A stretch of DNA of 64,000 bases from Pseudoalteromonas rubra (GTDB lineage: Bacteria > Pseudomonadota > Gammaproteobacteria > Enterobacterales > Alteromonadaceae). This document shows, in pieces, positions 16,513 to 26,025 of the stretch. The translations under genes were made by a program, and so were the position numbers. Each line of letters begins with the position of its first letter. Within the stretch, counting starts at the first letter, position 1. The notes below the pieces were generated by a model. The model ran no database searches. It saw nothing but the letters and a program-made list of their open reading frames with translations, and had not been told where the DNA came from. The stretch covers positions 200,551 to 264,550 of the forward strand of contig NZ_AHCD03000036.1 in NCBI RefSeq assembly GCF_000238295.3, written 5' to 3'.

Positions 16513-16562
16513 CACCCTGGCGTCGCATGTGCGGGTAACACTGACATGCGAGCATCAGGGTG
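16513..16562. other. Long interrupted inverted repeat downstream of the secreted protein gene
   Basis: CACCCTG (16513) pairs with CAGGGTG (16556), and inside it TCGCATGT (16523) pairs with ACATGCGA (16544). It begins 16 bp after the stop of the gene at 16578 (minus strand) and before the first sRNA promoter. Probably a transcript end that insulates the sRNAs, but there is no T run. Confidence 0.45.
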
Positions 16563-16577
16563 AGTAAAGGCGTGGGC

Positions 16578-17462
16578 TTAGTGTGCTTGCAGCCAGTAAT
16601 AGTAGTCAGTGGCATCGTGAATATCGACGCGCTGTTGCGCGGCTTCCAGCTCACCAATGATCTGGTGTAAATGGGCAGGGTCCTGCCAGGTATTGCTGAC
16701 ATCTACGCCCAGTCTCACCGAAAAAGTCGGGGAGGCCAGTGCCCGTTCATCAGCAGTGGCATTCAAAATGGAGGCGCTGTTATCCCGCTCGTAAGCCATA
16801 ATTGAAATCCCATCTAGCACTTCTTCAAGTGCGGCAAAAAAGGCCGTCCCCTGATCGGCCCAGCCAATTTTTGCCGAGCTGTCATACCAGGTGGGAATAT
16901 CGGCGTACAGCTTTAACTGCGCCATACCCTGATCATCCAGCAAAGCCCTGATGGCTTTGAATGTATCTATGAGCTGCCACAACAACGCCTGACGAGACTG
17001 GGGCGTGCCTTGCTTCCATTCAGTCAGTGCGTGGGGCTCAATATCCAGGTGCAGTGCTGTAAATTCAGCATCAGGCGCAGCATTGCGCTGATAATCGATC
17101 AGGCGAGTTTGTAATTTATTGAGCATTTTGCTGTGATTTTGCGCGAAAACCCAGGTATTTTGCGCCATTAGGTAATGTGACTGAACACCGTTCGCAGCAA
17201 GTGCCTGATTCCACTGTGCGACGGCCTGAGACTGTGTTTGTGTATATTGTCCGTAGGAGCCGTAAACGGTGGTGATATGTTGTTGTTGCAGCAAATCGAT
17301 CAGCGTCTGTTGCGTCGACTGGCTGGTGATCATGGCGGATGCCCCCAGCGGATCTCCGCCTTTTTTCCACAGCCAGGTTGCGCGTTCTGTCGCTTGTGCA
17401 CAGGCACTGGTAGCCAGCACCAGTGCCAAGAGTGTTCCCAGAGAAGTGTTGTTTTTAGCCAT
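16578..17462 (-). CDS. Secreted TIM-barrel-like protein, possible glycoside hydrolase
   Basis: 294 residues with a signal peptide (about 1-24, LLALVLATSACAQA; a lipobox reading is possible but weak). The mature part has a strand-helix rhythm and the motif ALHLDIEPHAL, an acidic strand end like the catalytic site of several TIM-barrel glycosidases. Further aspartates occur at ADIPTWYD and GISIMAYERD. I do not recognise a named family. It reads toward the sRNA cluster and is divergent from the GntP permease gene. Confidence 0.65.
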   Translation of the reverse strand: MAKNNTSLGTLLALVLATSACAQATERATWLWKKGGDPLGASAMITSQSTQQTLIDLLQQQHITTVYGSYGQYTQTQSQAVAQWNQALAANGVQSHYLMAQNTWVFAQNHSKMLNKLQTRLIDYQRNAAPDAEFTALHLDIEPHALTEWKQGTPQSRQALLWQLIDTFKAIRALLDDQGMAQLKLYADIPTWYDSSAKIGWADQGTAFFAALEEVLDGISIMAYERDNSASILNATADERALASPTFSVRLGVDVSNTWQDPAHLHQIIGELEAAQQRVDIHDATDYYYWLQAH

Positions 17463-17590
17463 GTTTTGTTCCCTTTATAGTTGTTCGATAGTCGGTGAAC
17501 CCCCTCAGTAAGGATCTGCTTGGGTGCTCGATCCCGGTGCCAAATTGCCGTATAACTAACCTTAAATAACAAAAAATCAACAGGACATGT

Positions 17591-18892
17591 ATGCTGAGTT
17601 TACTTGGCTTAATCGGCGCACTGGCGTTACTGATTGGCCTGACCCTGCGAGGGGTCAACTTGTTTATCGCTGCGCCTCTGTGCGCATTAATCGTGGCGCT
17701 GACCAGTGACATTGCTATTTTTAATGCCACCGCTGGTCAACCCTTTGTGTCTCTCTATATGGCCGGATTTGCCGGGTTTTTGCAAGCCTGGTTTTTAATG
17801 TTCCTGCTGGGCTCCCTGTTTGGCAAGTTTATGGAGGACAGCGGGGCTGCCGATGCCATTGCCCATTATGTGATTGGCAAAATCGGTATGAAATACGCGG
17901 TGTTAGCTGTGGTGCTGGCCTGTGCCTTGCTGACTTATGGCGGCGTCAGCGTGTTCATCGTGGCGTTCTCTGTTTATCCTATGGCACTGAGCTTGTTTAA
18001 GGATGCCAATTTACCCCGGCGCTTTATTCCGGCCGTGCTGGCATTTGGTTCCGTGACCTTTACCATGACCTCTGCGGGGTCGCCCGAAATTCAGAACTGG
18101 ATCCCAATCAAATACCTGGGGACTTCGCCCTATGCTGCCTGGCAGGAAAGTCTGGTGGTGGCTATTTTTATGGCGGGATTAGGCTATGTGTTACTGAGCT
18201 GGATGATCCGCCGGGCGGTGGCCAATGGCGAATGTTTTGTGGCGCGGGATAATGACCCTGAACAGATCCAGCGCAACTTACCGCACCCGATCACGGGTTT
18301 ATTGCCCTTGCTGGTCGTGTTGATTTTGTCATTTACTCTGCATAGCACACTCCAGCAAAACGCGCTGATCGTCGCATTACTGGGGGGAGTGCTGACGATA
18401 TTAGCGATTAACTTCAGGCATTTTCATAATTTATCTCAGGCGGTGAACTTAGGCACCACAGGGGCTTTGGTGGCAATAGGCAATACTGCTGCGGTGGTGG
18501 GATTCGGTGCGGTGGCCAAAGGCACGCCGGCCTTTAATGAGGCCGTTGCCCTGATGACCAGTATTCCCGGCAACGAATTGCTCGGTGCCGCGATTGCGGT
18601 CAGCGTGATCGCCGCACTGACAGGGTCGGCATCGGGTGGACAGGCCATTGCCCTGCCATTGGTGGCGCCACATTATCTCGACTTAGGCGTGGATGCCAGT
18701 CAGCTTCACCGGGTGGTGGCGATCAGCTCAGGTGCACTCGACACTTTGCCGCACAATGGCTATGTCGTGACCACAGTGCGGGCGATCTGTGGCGAGAAGC
18801 ACCAGGATGCGTACTGGCCATTGGCGGTGTTGACTGTCTTGGTGCCTTTGCTGGGGGTTGGGCTGATCCTGGGCTTGTTTATCTGGTTTTAG
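17591..18892 (+). CDS. GntP-family permease (gluconate/hydroxy-acid:H+ symporter)
   Basis: 433 residues with about 12 hydrophobic segments spread over the full length, the normal size for GntP. Family-like blocks include FLLGSLFGKFMEDSGAA, YGGVSVFIVAFSVYPMA, AALTGSASGGQAIALP and SGALDTLPHNGYVVT. Members import gluconate, hydroxybutyrate or related acids. No catabolic gene is adjacent, so the substrate is open. Confidence 0.87.
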   Translation: MLSLLGLIGALALLIGLTLRGVNLFIAAPLCALIVALTSDIAIFNATAGQPFVSLYMAGFAGFLQAWFLMFLLGSLFGKFMEDSGAADAIAHYVIGKIGMKYAVLAVVLACALLTYGGVSVFIVAFSVYPMALSLFKDANLPRRFIPAVLAFGSVTFTMTSAGSPEIQNWIPIKYLGTSPYAAWQESLVVAIFMAGLGYVLLSWMIRRAVANGECFVARDNDPEQIQRNLPHPITGLLPLLVVLILSFTLHSTLQQNALIVALLGGVLTILAINFRHFHNLSQAVNLGTTGALVAIGNTAAVVGFGAVAKGTPAFNEAVALMTSIPGNELLGAAIAVSVIAALTGSASGGQAIALPLVAPHYLDLGVDASQLHRVVAISSGALDTLPHNGYVVTTVRAICGEKHQDAYWPLAVLTVLVPLLGVGLILGLFIWF

Positions 18893-18966
18893 CGCCCTCA
18901 AAGCAGACGTTATGCTCAGAGGCGAGATCATCGTCAAAGCCCCTGTTTTAGGTAAGCCCGGGCAGC

Positions 18967-19005
18967 AATCAGCGGTTATTTAGGCGATTAAAATGGCCGC
19001 TGATT
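18967..19005. other. Inverted repeat in the gntP-fusA2 gap
   Basis: AATCAGCGG (18967-18975) and CCGCTGATT (18997-19005) form a perfect 9-bp stem with a 21-nt loop. It may be the end of the permease transcript. The rest of the 332-bp gap holds only the fusA2 promoter signal. Confidence 0.35.
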
Positions 19006-19176
19006 AGGCTCGTTCATCACACTTTGGTTACTAGATAAAATGGGGACAGCCTTTATCTGACGGCGTTTTCGAACGCATAAAAGCCATCTAAGCAAAATAC
19101 ATTCCAGTAGAAACCACTTTTTTCTCAAATTGATTGCATTTTAGACGACTTGAAGGATGATGTTCGCCTAAAGAGG

Positions 19177-19185
19177 TGATATACT
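19177..19185 (+). promoter_or_regulatory. Extended -10 promoter of fusA2
   Basis: TGATATACT has the TGn extension followed by TATACT, 40 bp before the start codon. No good -35 lies at 17 bp, as is common for extended -10 promoters. Confidence 0.45.
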
Positions 19186-19224
19186 CCCGCCGAATAATTT
19201 TTCTACTTTAAATAGAGCAAAACA

Positions 19225-21312
19225 ATGGCAGATTTATCAAAGTACAGAAACATTGGTATTTTCGCGCACGTTGATGCGGGTAAAACTACCACCACTGAGC
19301 GTATACTAAAGCTTACTGGTAAAATTCATAAAACCGGTGAAGTACACGACGGTGAGTCTACAACTGACTTCATGGAGCAGGAAGCTGAGCGTGGTATTAC
19401 AATCCAGTCAGCTGCGGTAACTTGTGAGTGGAAAGGCCACCGCTTAAACGTTATCGACACTCCTGGACACGTTGACTTCACAGTTGAAGTATATCGTTCA
19501 CTGAAAGTACTTGACGGTGGTATCGGTGTATTCTGTGGATCTGGCGGTGTTGAGCCTCAGTCAGAAACTAACTGGCGTTACGCGAACGAATCAGAAGTTG
19601 CACGTTGTATCTTCGTAAACAAGCTTGACCGTATGGGTGCTGATTTCTACCGCGTAGTAGATCAGGTTCAAAACGTACTTGCTGCTAACCCACTTGTTAT
19701 GACGCTGCCTATCGGTATCGAAGACGAGTTCTGTGGTGTTGTAGACGTACTTGAGAAGAAAGCGTACGTTTGGGATGAGACTGGTCTTCCTGAAAACTAC
19801 GAGATCCAAGACGTACCAGCAGACATGGTTGACAAAGTTGAAGAATACCATGAAATGCTGATCGAAACTGCGGTTGAGCAAGACGACGACCTGATGGAAG
19901 CGTACATGGAAGGTGAAATGCCTTCTCTTGAGCAGATCAAAGCATGTATCCGTAAAGGTACTCGCGAGCTGGCGTTCTTCCCAACTTTCTGTGGTTCTGC
20001 GTTCAAAAACAAAGGTATGCAGCTGGTACTAGACGCGGTTGTAGATTACCTGCCTGCGCCTACAGAAGTTGACCCTCAGCCGCTTACTGACAAAGAAACA
20101 GGTGAGCCTACTGGTGAAGTTGCAACTGTTGATGCTGAGCAGCCGCTTAAAGCGCTTGCGTTTAAGATCATGGATGACCGCTTCGGTGCCCTGACCTTTA
20201 TCCGTATCTACTCTGGTCGCATGAAAAAAGGTGACACAGTACTTAACTCTGCAACTGGTAAAACAGAGCGTATCGGCCGTATGGTTGAGATGCAAGCAGA
20301 CGAGCGTAACGAACTGACTGAAGCACAAGCGGGTGACATCATCGCGGTTGTTGGTATGAAGAACGTTCAGACTGGTCACACTCTATGTGATCCTAAGCAC
20401 GAATGTACTCTTGAAGCGATGATCTTCCCTGAGCCGGTAATCTCTATCGCGGTAGCACCTAAAGATAAAGGTGGTAACGAGAAGATGGGTATCGCGATCG
20501 GTAAGATGGTTGCAGAAGATCCTTCATTCCAGGTTGAAACTGACGAAGATTCAGGCGAAACCATCCTTAAAGGTATGGGTGAACTTCACCTTGACATCAA
20601 AGTTGACATCCTTAAGCGTACTTACGGTGTTGAACTTGTTGTTGGTCAGCCTCAGGTTGCTTACCGTGAAACTATCACGCAAGAAGTTGAAGATAGCTAC
20701 ACGCACAAGAAACAGTCTGGTGGTTCTGGTCAGTTCGGTAAGATCGACTATCGCATCAAGCCTGGTGAGCCTAACTCTGGCTACACTTTCTCATCTTCAG
20801 TTGTTGGTGGTAACGTTCCTAAGGAATTCTGGCCAGCAGTTGAGAAAGGCTTCAAGATGATGATGGACGAAGGTGTTCTAGCTGGCTTCCCAGTACTAGA
20901 CGTTGAAGTTGAGCTGTTCGACGGTGGTTTCCACGCAGTTGACTCATCAGCTATCGCTTTCGAAATCGCAGCTAAAGGCGCATTCCGTCAGTCAATCCCT
21001 AAAGCAGGTCCTCAACTTCTTGAGCCTGTGATGAAGGTTGACGTGTTCACACCAGAAGACAACGTAGGTGACGTAATCGGTGACCTTAACCGTCGTCGTG
21101 GTATGATCAAAGACCAAGAAGCTGGCGCAACTGGCGTTCGTATCAAGGGTGAAGTACCACTATCTGAAATGTTCGGATACATTGGTCACCTGCGTACTAT
21201 CACGTCTGGTCGTGGTCAGTTCTCAATGGAATTCTCTCACTATGCACCTTGCCCGGCAAACGTTGCTGACGCAGTAATCGCAGCTGAGAAAGAGAAAAAA
21301 GCAGCTAAGTAA
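19225..21312 (+). CDS. fusA2: Translation elongation factor G, FusA2 type
   Basis: 695 residues. GTPase motifs: AHVDAGKTTTTE (P-loop), RGITIQ (switch I), DTPGH and NKLDRMG. The sequence follows the Vibrio/Shewanella second EF-G (MADLSKYRNIGIFAHVD start; ESTTDFMEQEAERGITIQ), which is shorter than the str-operon FusA. It stands alone, not with rpsL/rpsG, supporting paralogue status. Codon use is strongly biased toward highly expressed codons, so it is probably an abundant, active protein in translocation or ribosome recycling. A strong terminator follows. Confidence 0.93.
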   Translation: MADLSKYRNIGIFAHVDAGKTTTTERILKLTGKIHKTGEVHDGESTTDFMEQEAERGITIQSAAVTCEWKGHRLNVIDTPGHVDFTVEVYRSLKVLDGGIGVFCGSGGVEPQSETNWRYANESEVARCIFVNKLDRMGADFYRVVDQVQNVLAANPLVMTLPIGIEDEFCGVVDVLEKKAYVWDETGLPENYEIQDVPADMVDKVEEYHEMLIETAVEQDDDLMEAYMEGEMPSLEQIKACIRKGTRELAFFPTFCGSAFKNKGMQLVLDAVVDYLPAPTEVDPQPLTDKETGEPTGEVATVDAEQPLKALAFKIMDDRFGALTFIRIYSGRMKKGDTVLNSATGKTERIGRMVEMQADERNELTEAQAGDIIAVVGMKNVQTGHTLCDPKHECTLEAMIFPEPVISIAVAPKDKGGNEKMGIAIGKMVAEDPSFQVETDEDSGETILKGMGELHLDIKVDILKRTYGVELVVGQPQVAYRETITQEVEDSYTHKKQSGGSGQFGKIDYRIKPGEPNSGYTFSSSVVGGNVPKEFWPAVEKGFKMMMDEGVLAGFPVLDVEVELFDGGFHAVDSSAIAFEIAAKGAFRQSIPKAGPQLLEPVMKVDVFTPEDNVGDVIGDLNRRRGMIKDQEAGATGVRIKGEVPLSEMFGYIGHLRTITSGRGQFSMEFSHYAPCPANVADAVIAAEKEKKAAK

Positions 21313-21330
21313 TTAGTTGACTGATTTCTG

Positions 21331-21358
21331 AAAAAAGGCCGCATTCGCGGCCTTTTTT
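21331..21358 (+). terminator. Intrinsic terminator after fusA2
   Basis: GGCCGC-ATTC-GCGGCC stem (21337-21352) flanked by AAAAAA and TTTTTT, so it is able to act in both directions. Confidence 0.92.
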
Positions 21359-21567
21359 AATGCCTTTTTTTACCTCTTATAAATAGATTGGTTCTTTTTC
21401 GGGTAAAAAATATAAATAAAATCATGCCATCATTTCTCTCCAGTTAGCGTGCCCAACTATTGCTAAAAATAATATAAACGGACTTGATTTAGGGACTTTG
21501 CAACTTTATCATTAGAGTCCAGAGTCAGTCGATTCTGTTTGTGATTGAGTAAAATTGGGAGGTACTC

Positions 21568-21990
21568 ATGAGAACCATAGATTTGGATATCAGCTGGTTT
21601 GCCGTTTTAGCCACAGTATGTGGTATTTCGCTGTGTTATGTGATGATGAATTTGGTGGCGCTTCACGGCGTAGCATCGTCACTTGTGGTTGTATCACTGT
21701 CTGGTGTCGCTTTGATTGTGCTGATGACACTGACCGACAAGCGCTTTGTACATATCGATAAAGCAGGAATTTGTTATCGCACATGGGTGAAAACACAATA
21801 TGTGCACGCAGACGAAATCGCGTCACTGGAGCTACAAAAGCTGGGTCCATTGCAATGTTTAAAGGTTGTCCTTCATAACAACCGAAGTTTGTCCTTTCCT
21901 TATTGGTCTATAGATGATGTCGAATTGCAAAAAGCAGCTCAGGTATTGTCTGTTCCGATATTGGGGAAAAGCCATCAAGTAAAAGCTTGA
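21568..21990 (+). CDS. Membrane protein with two N-terminal helices and PH-like domain
   Basis: 140 residues; ATG 8 bp after GGGAGG. Two hydrophobic helices (about 10-30 and 37-55) are followed by a soluble beta-rich part beginning FVHIDKAGICYRTWVKTQYV, with the pattern of bacterial PH-like domains (strand - start from membrane - IASLELQKL). Function unknown. Single gene, closed by a terminator. Confidence 0.65.
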   Translation: MRTIDLDISWFAVLATVCGISLCYVMMNLVALHGVASSLVVVSLSGVALIVLMTLTDKRFVHIDKAGICYRTWVKTQYVHADEIASLELQKLGPLQCLKVVLHNNRSLSFPYWSIDDVELQKAAQVLSVPILGKSHQVKA

Positions 21991-22049
21991 TGAAATATTA
22001 ATTCACTTCGCTTCACCAAGTGATATGACTTAAAACTGAGAGCAAACAA

Positions 22050-22076
22050 AAATGCGCCGCAAGGCGCATTTTTTTA
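22050..22076 (+). terminator. Intrinsic terminator
   Basis: AAATGCGCC-GCAA-GGCGCATTT stem (22050-22071) followed by T5. Lies between the PH-like gene and the convergent exeM gene. Confidence 0.92.
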
Positions 22077-22137
22077 TCTTCTTGTTACGTGGTATGGCCT
22101 AAGCACTATTGCATGCCCAAGCCATCACCCCGGCATC

Positions 22138-24873
22138 TTACTTTGTACGGCGACGCAGCAATGCCAGTGGTGCAGCGAACAGCGCTAACCAGCCCAGGCT
22201 GCCTGAGTCATCATCGTCGTCATTGTCATCGCCTTGTTTAACATCGATAACGTTCACGACAACCTGTACTTGCTCTGACAAGTTACCGGCACTGTCTTGT
22301 GCCTGTACCATAAATTCGATGCGGTTATCGAATTCATAATCCAGCTCGCCGGCAACAACAATCTGGCCAACTTCATTGACTGAAATGGCGCTTGTACCAG
22401 TCACAATAAAACGTTCAACCGGCGTCTCGTCTGCATCGGCATCGGAGAATTTAAGCATGCCAATCGCAGTGTTTATTGCTGTGTTTTCCGCGACGTCAAA
22501 GCTTTGACCTGCTTCAATCACCGGACGTGGATCAACTGGCGGCTCTGCGGCTTCTGTTTTAATTTCCACAATCACTGGATCGTGGTCAGATGCACGGTAG
22601 GCATGCGGCGCGTATAGCTCTGCAATTTGTGCATCCGTTCTATATTCAGTGTTGTAGTCCAGCATACGCGGTTCATCAGCATTGATGTGCCAGTCTGTCG
22701 CATCTGTGACCTTTGCTAACAGTGAAGGCGATGCCACAGCATGGTCAAGACTGCCCAGGCGTCCAGAGAAGGTATAAGAGTAGCTCTGTGTGTCACCGTC
22801 CACATGTGTCATAACATTGCTCAGACCTTTATCTGCGAAGGCACGCATTGGGTCTTCCATTGCATAGGCGTTCATATCACCCACCAGGATAACGTCTTCA
22901 TCGTCATTGCCTGTTGGGTTGGTTGCCAGCCAGTCTGCAAACGCGTTTGCGCCTTCAGTACGGATGACATTCCAACAGCCCTGACCATCGCCCTGATCGG
23001 CATTATCACCGTCTGCGCTGCCACAACCTTTCGACTTGAGGTGCGCAACGGCAACGGTAAACTCTTCGTTATTGTCGAGCTTACGGAAGCTCTGTGCTGT
23101 TGGTGGGCGGTTACTGTAATCAAACGGCACTGCGGTTGTGAAGCTAGCAGTACCGGCTTCTTCTACTGTGTCGGTGCGGTAGATAATACCGGTTGTGATA
23201 TCGTCGCCGCCAATCATGTCGGTGTTGAAGTCGACATATGCATAAGTGTAATCAGACTCAGCATTGATTGCTTTCACCAAATCAGCAATAGCACTGTGCT
23301 CACCAAAGCCGTCATTCTCTATCTCCATCAGGCCAATAACATCGGCATCCAGTGCGGTGATAGCGGATACCAGTTTTGCTTCCTGACGGACCAGCTCTTC
23401 TGCTGTGTCTGCGCCACGTGGTGTCGGGAATCCTGCGCCCTGGCCGTCGCCGTTGAAGTAGTTCAGGACGTTAAAGCTGGCGATACGCAGATCACCTTCA
23501 CCTTCAAGCTCTGGTGCTTCTGCACGCTCATTGGTGTTATTGAAAGTCGGAGCTGTCGTCGGGTTCAGACGGTACTGACCAAAGCTGTAAGCAATGACCC
23601 CTTCCAGGTTAGACACAGTGTCACCCAGACGGATGGTTTTGTATGCATCCAGGCCAGTACTTGGGTAAGGGATCACTTCTGGGTTCTGAACCGTTGAACC
23701 ATCATCCATCAGCAGGAACTTTTTCTTGTTTTCTGCTTCCAGTGCATTGGCGTCATCACCAGGCATGGCCACTTGTGTACCCTGGTAAAGGCGTTCTGTT
23801 GCCAGGCCAACCTCACCATAACGACCCAAGTTATAGGTGTCAGCTACAACCATGTCATGTGACAGGCTAACCAACATGCCTTCTACGGCTTCCAGATCGC
23901 TGACTTCAGAGACTGGCAGTGTAAGCATCTGCGCCTGAACTTCTGCGCTGCCACAGATTTCCAGTTGGGTGACATTGCCTAGCTGAGTGGCACTATAAAA
24001 CTCTTGAACGGTACCCTGAACGCGTACCTGATCGCCAACGTTTACGTCGACGTCTTTATAATATACAAACAGACCTTCTGAGGTCATGCTGTCTTCGTCC
24101 ATGTCATTGGCCAGTGACTGAACAAAGAAACCTTTAAGCTGGTTGTCTTCTTGCAGATCTGCGGTAACAACAGCTTCAATGGTCACAACCTGATCTTTTA
24201 ACGGGCTTTCGCCTGCATTACCCTGAATCGCATTGATGGCTGTGGCGGCATCTCCGCACACTAGCGGTGATGGTGTGTCATCGCCACCGTCATCGCCATC
24301 ATCCCCACCGGTGTCACTACCGTGGCTTCCCAGGCCTGAGAAATCATCTTTATCGAATTGGGTCCACTCGGCACTTGGATCAAAGGTAGCATCAAATGTT
24401 GTACGACCGGTTGTAATGTCGATGTTGCGGCGCAGTGTTTTGTCTTTAGTGACAACCCCATTGCCTTCCCAGTTGCTGCCTGGATCAACACCGACCTGGC
24501 CAAAGCTGTCCAGCACTGTCTCACCATTGCGTAATACAATCGCGTCGTCACCATTGTGCCAGCTGCCGCTGTCGATCAACTGAGCTACATTGCGTATCAA
24601 CACATCAGCCTGGTTGTTTGCAATTACGTACGTTTTACCCGCAGCGATCTCACCATTTAACTCAATAGTGTTTGACGCATCGGTACCACCATTGTTATAG
24701 AAGCTGAGCGTGTAGCCGCTCAGTGAAATGGGGCTGTCTGAAGTATTAAATAGCTCAATGGCTTTGTTGTATGAGCTACCTTCAATGTACTCTGACATGA
24801 TGACCTGAGCCTGCACAGGGGCAGTTGCTGCGGCCACAAGGAGCGCCAGTGGAGTGAATTTTGTTTTTATCAT
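22138..24873 (-). CDS. exeM: ExeM/NucH-family extracellular endonuclease with GlyGly-CTERM tail
   Basis: 911 residues from the ATG at 24873, chosen because a clean signal peptide follows (MIKTKFTPLALLVAAATAP, cleavage near VQA/QV); an upstream in-frame start adds 13 residues and no RBS. Domain order: lamin-tail domain (about 25-150), OB-fold region (about 190-400), endonuclease/exonuclease/phosphatase domain (about 470-790; LMEIEND, GDMNAYAMEDP, ASDHDPV catalytic motifs), cadherin-like repeat, then an Asp-rich run with SGSLGWLALFAAPLALLRRR, a GlyGly-CTERM sorting signal cut by rhombosortase. It should degrade extracellular DNA for nutrients or biofilm release, exported by type II secretion. 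Confidence 0.92.
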   Translation of the reverse strand: MIKTKFTPLALLVAAATAPVQAQVIMSEYIEGSSYNKAIELFNTSDSPISLSGYTLSFYNNGGTDASNTIELNGEIAAGKTYVIANNQADVLIRNVAQLIDSGSWHNGDDAIVLRNGETVLDSFGQVGVDPGSNWEGNGVVTKDKTLRRNIDITTGRTTFDATFDPSAEWTQFDKDDFSGLGSHGSDTGGDDGDDGGDDTPSPLVCGDAATAINAIQGNAGESPLKDQVVTIEAVVTADLQEDNQLKGFFVQSLANDMDEDSMTSEGLFVYYKDVDVNVGDQVRVQGTVQEFYSATQLGNVTQLEICGSAEVQAQMLTLPVSEVSDLEAVEGMLVSLSHDMVVADTYNLGRYGEVGLATERLYQGTQVAMPGDDANALEAENKKKFLLMDDGSTVQNPEVIPYPSTGLDAYKTIRLGDTVSNLEGVIAYSFGQYRLNPTTAPTFNNTNERAEAPELEGEGDLRIASFNVLNYFNGDGQGAGFPTPRGADTAEELVRQEAKLVSAITALDADVIGLMEIENDGFGEHSAIADLVKAINAESDYTYAYVDFNTDMIGGDDITTGIIYRTDTVEEAGTASFTTAVPFDYSNRPPTAQSFRKLDNNEEFTVAVAHLKSKGCGSADGDNADQGDGQGCWNVIRTEGANAFADWLATNPTGNDDEDVILVGDMNAYAMEDPMRAFADKGLSNVMTHVDGDTQSYSYTFSGRLGSLDHAVASPSLLAKVTDATDWHINADEPRMLDYNTEYRTDAQIAELYAPHAYRASDHDPVIVEIKTEAAEPPVDPRPVIEAGQSFDVAENTAINTAIGMLKFSDADADETPVERFIVTGTSAISVNEVGQIVVAGELDYEFDNRIEFMVQAQDSAGNLSEQVQVVVNVIDVKQGDDNDDDDDSGSLGWLALFAAPLALLRRRTK

Positions 24874-24967
24874 GTTTTTTCCCGTGTGTAGTTTAAACCC
24901 AAATGGGTACATAAGCTTACGGGGGGTATGTTACACAAAAATGACACAATGTTAATCGTAAAAATGC

Positions 24968-24997
24968 AAAAAAGGAGCAATTTATTGCTCCTTTTTT
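24968..24997 (-). terminator. Intrinsic terminator after hemB
   Basis: GGAGCAA-TTTA-TTGCTCC stem (24974-24991) flanked by A and T runs. It is placed after the hemB stop on the minus strand. Confidence 0.9.
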
Positions 24998-25013
24998 AAT
25001 AATTACCTATTAT

Positions 25014-26024
25014 TTATTTATCATTCAACCAGATAGCGGCTTGCTTTGCAAAATAGGTCAATATGCCATCAGCACCGGCACGTTTAAAAGCGAGCAATGA
25101 CTCCATAACGATTGGTTTTTCTGCCAGCCAGCCGTTGTCTATCGCCGCTTTGTGCATCGCATATTCGCCGCTCACCTGATAAGCAAAGGTGGGCACACCG
25201 AATTCATCTTTCACTCTGCGTACCACATCCAGGTATGGCATGCCTGGTTTAACCATCACCATATCCGCGCCTTCCTGAAGGTCTAATGCGACTTCACGTA
25301 AAGCTTCATCTGAGTTAGCTGGATCCATTTGGTAGGTCTTCTTATCAGCGCCTTTGAGGTTACCTGCTGAGCCGACCGCATCACGGAACGGGCCGTAATA
25401 GCTGGATGCATACTTGGCAGAATAGGCCATAATGCGGGTATGAATGTGCCCGGCTTCCTCAAGGGCATCACGGATAGCACCAATACGACCATCCATCATA
25501 TCTGAAGGGGCGACAATATCAGCGCCAGCCTCAGCATGAGACAGTGCTTGTTTGACGAGCACCTCTGTGGTGATATCGTTTATCACGTAACCTGCTTCGT
25601 CTATGATTCCGTCCTGACCATGTGTCGTGAATGGGTCTAGTGCCACATCGGTGATCACACCCAGCTCAGGGCACTCGCTTTTAAGCGCACGGACAGTGCG
25701 TTGTGCCAGCCCTTCCGGGTTGTATGCTTCTTCTGCATGTAAGGACTTTTTGTCGCCAGGGGTAACCGGAAAAATGGCAACAGCAGGTACACCCAGTGCC
25801 ACCAGTTCTTTGGCTTCTTCTACCAGTAGGTCGATCGACAGGCGCTCAATGCCCGGCATAGAAGGGATCGCTTCTTTGCGGTTCTTGCCTTCCAGGACAA
25901 ACACCGGATAGATCAGATCGTTTACCGTGAGCGTGTTTTCACACATCATACGGCGGGAAAAGTCGTCTTTGCGCATACGGCGCATACGCGTATAGGGAAA
26001 AAGATCCAGTCCTGACTGAGCCAC
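25014..26024 (-). CDS. hemB: Delta-aminolevulinic acid dehydratase (porphobilinogen synthase)
   Basis: 336 residues from a GTG at 26024, chosen because CAGGAG lies just upstream, inside the end of the preceding cyclase gene; the frame is open further upstream without homology. The active-site lysines are in IMAYSAKYASSYYGPF and MVMVKPGMPYLD. The zinc-binding cysteine cluster of the E. coli type is absent (DVALDPFTTHGQDG instead of a Cys-rich loop), pointing to the magnesium-dependent class. It condenses two ALA to porphobilinogen in tetrapyrrole synthesis. Its start lies 1 bp after the cyclase stop, so translation is probably coupled. Confidence 0.93.
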   Translation of the reverse strand: MAQSGLDLFPYTRMRRMRKDDFSRRMMCENTLTVNDLIYPVFVLEGKNRKEAIPSMPGIERLSIDLLVEEAKELVALGVPAVAIFPVTPGDKKSLHAEEAYNPEGLAQRTVRALKSECPELGVITDVALDPFTTHGQDGIIDEAGYVINDITTEVLVKQALSHAEAGADIVAPSDMMDGRIGAIRDALEEAGHIHTRIMAYSAKYASSYYGPFRDAVGSAGNLKGADKKTYQMDPANSDEALREVALDLQEGADMVMVKPGMPYLDVVRRVKDEFGVPTFAYQVSGEYAMHKAAIDNGWLAEKPIVMESLLAFKRAGADGILTYFAKQAAIWLNDK

Positions 26025-26025
26025 G

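Noticed and set aside
22741..23697. 318-codon plus-strand ORF opposite exeM
   Set aside because: Antisense shadow of a well-supported nuclease gene; rich in Cys/Ile/Val as expected from reverse-strand translation.
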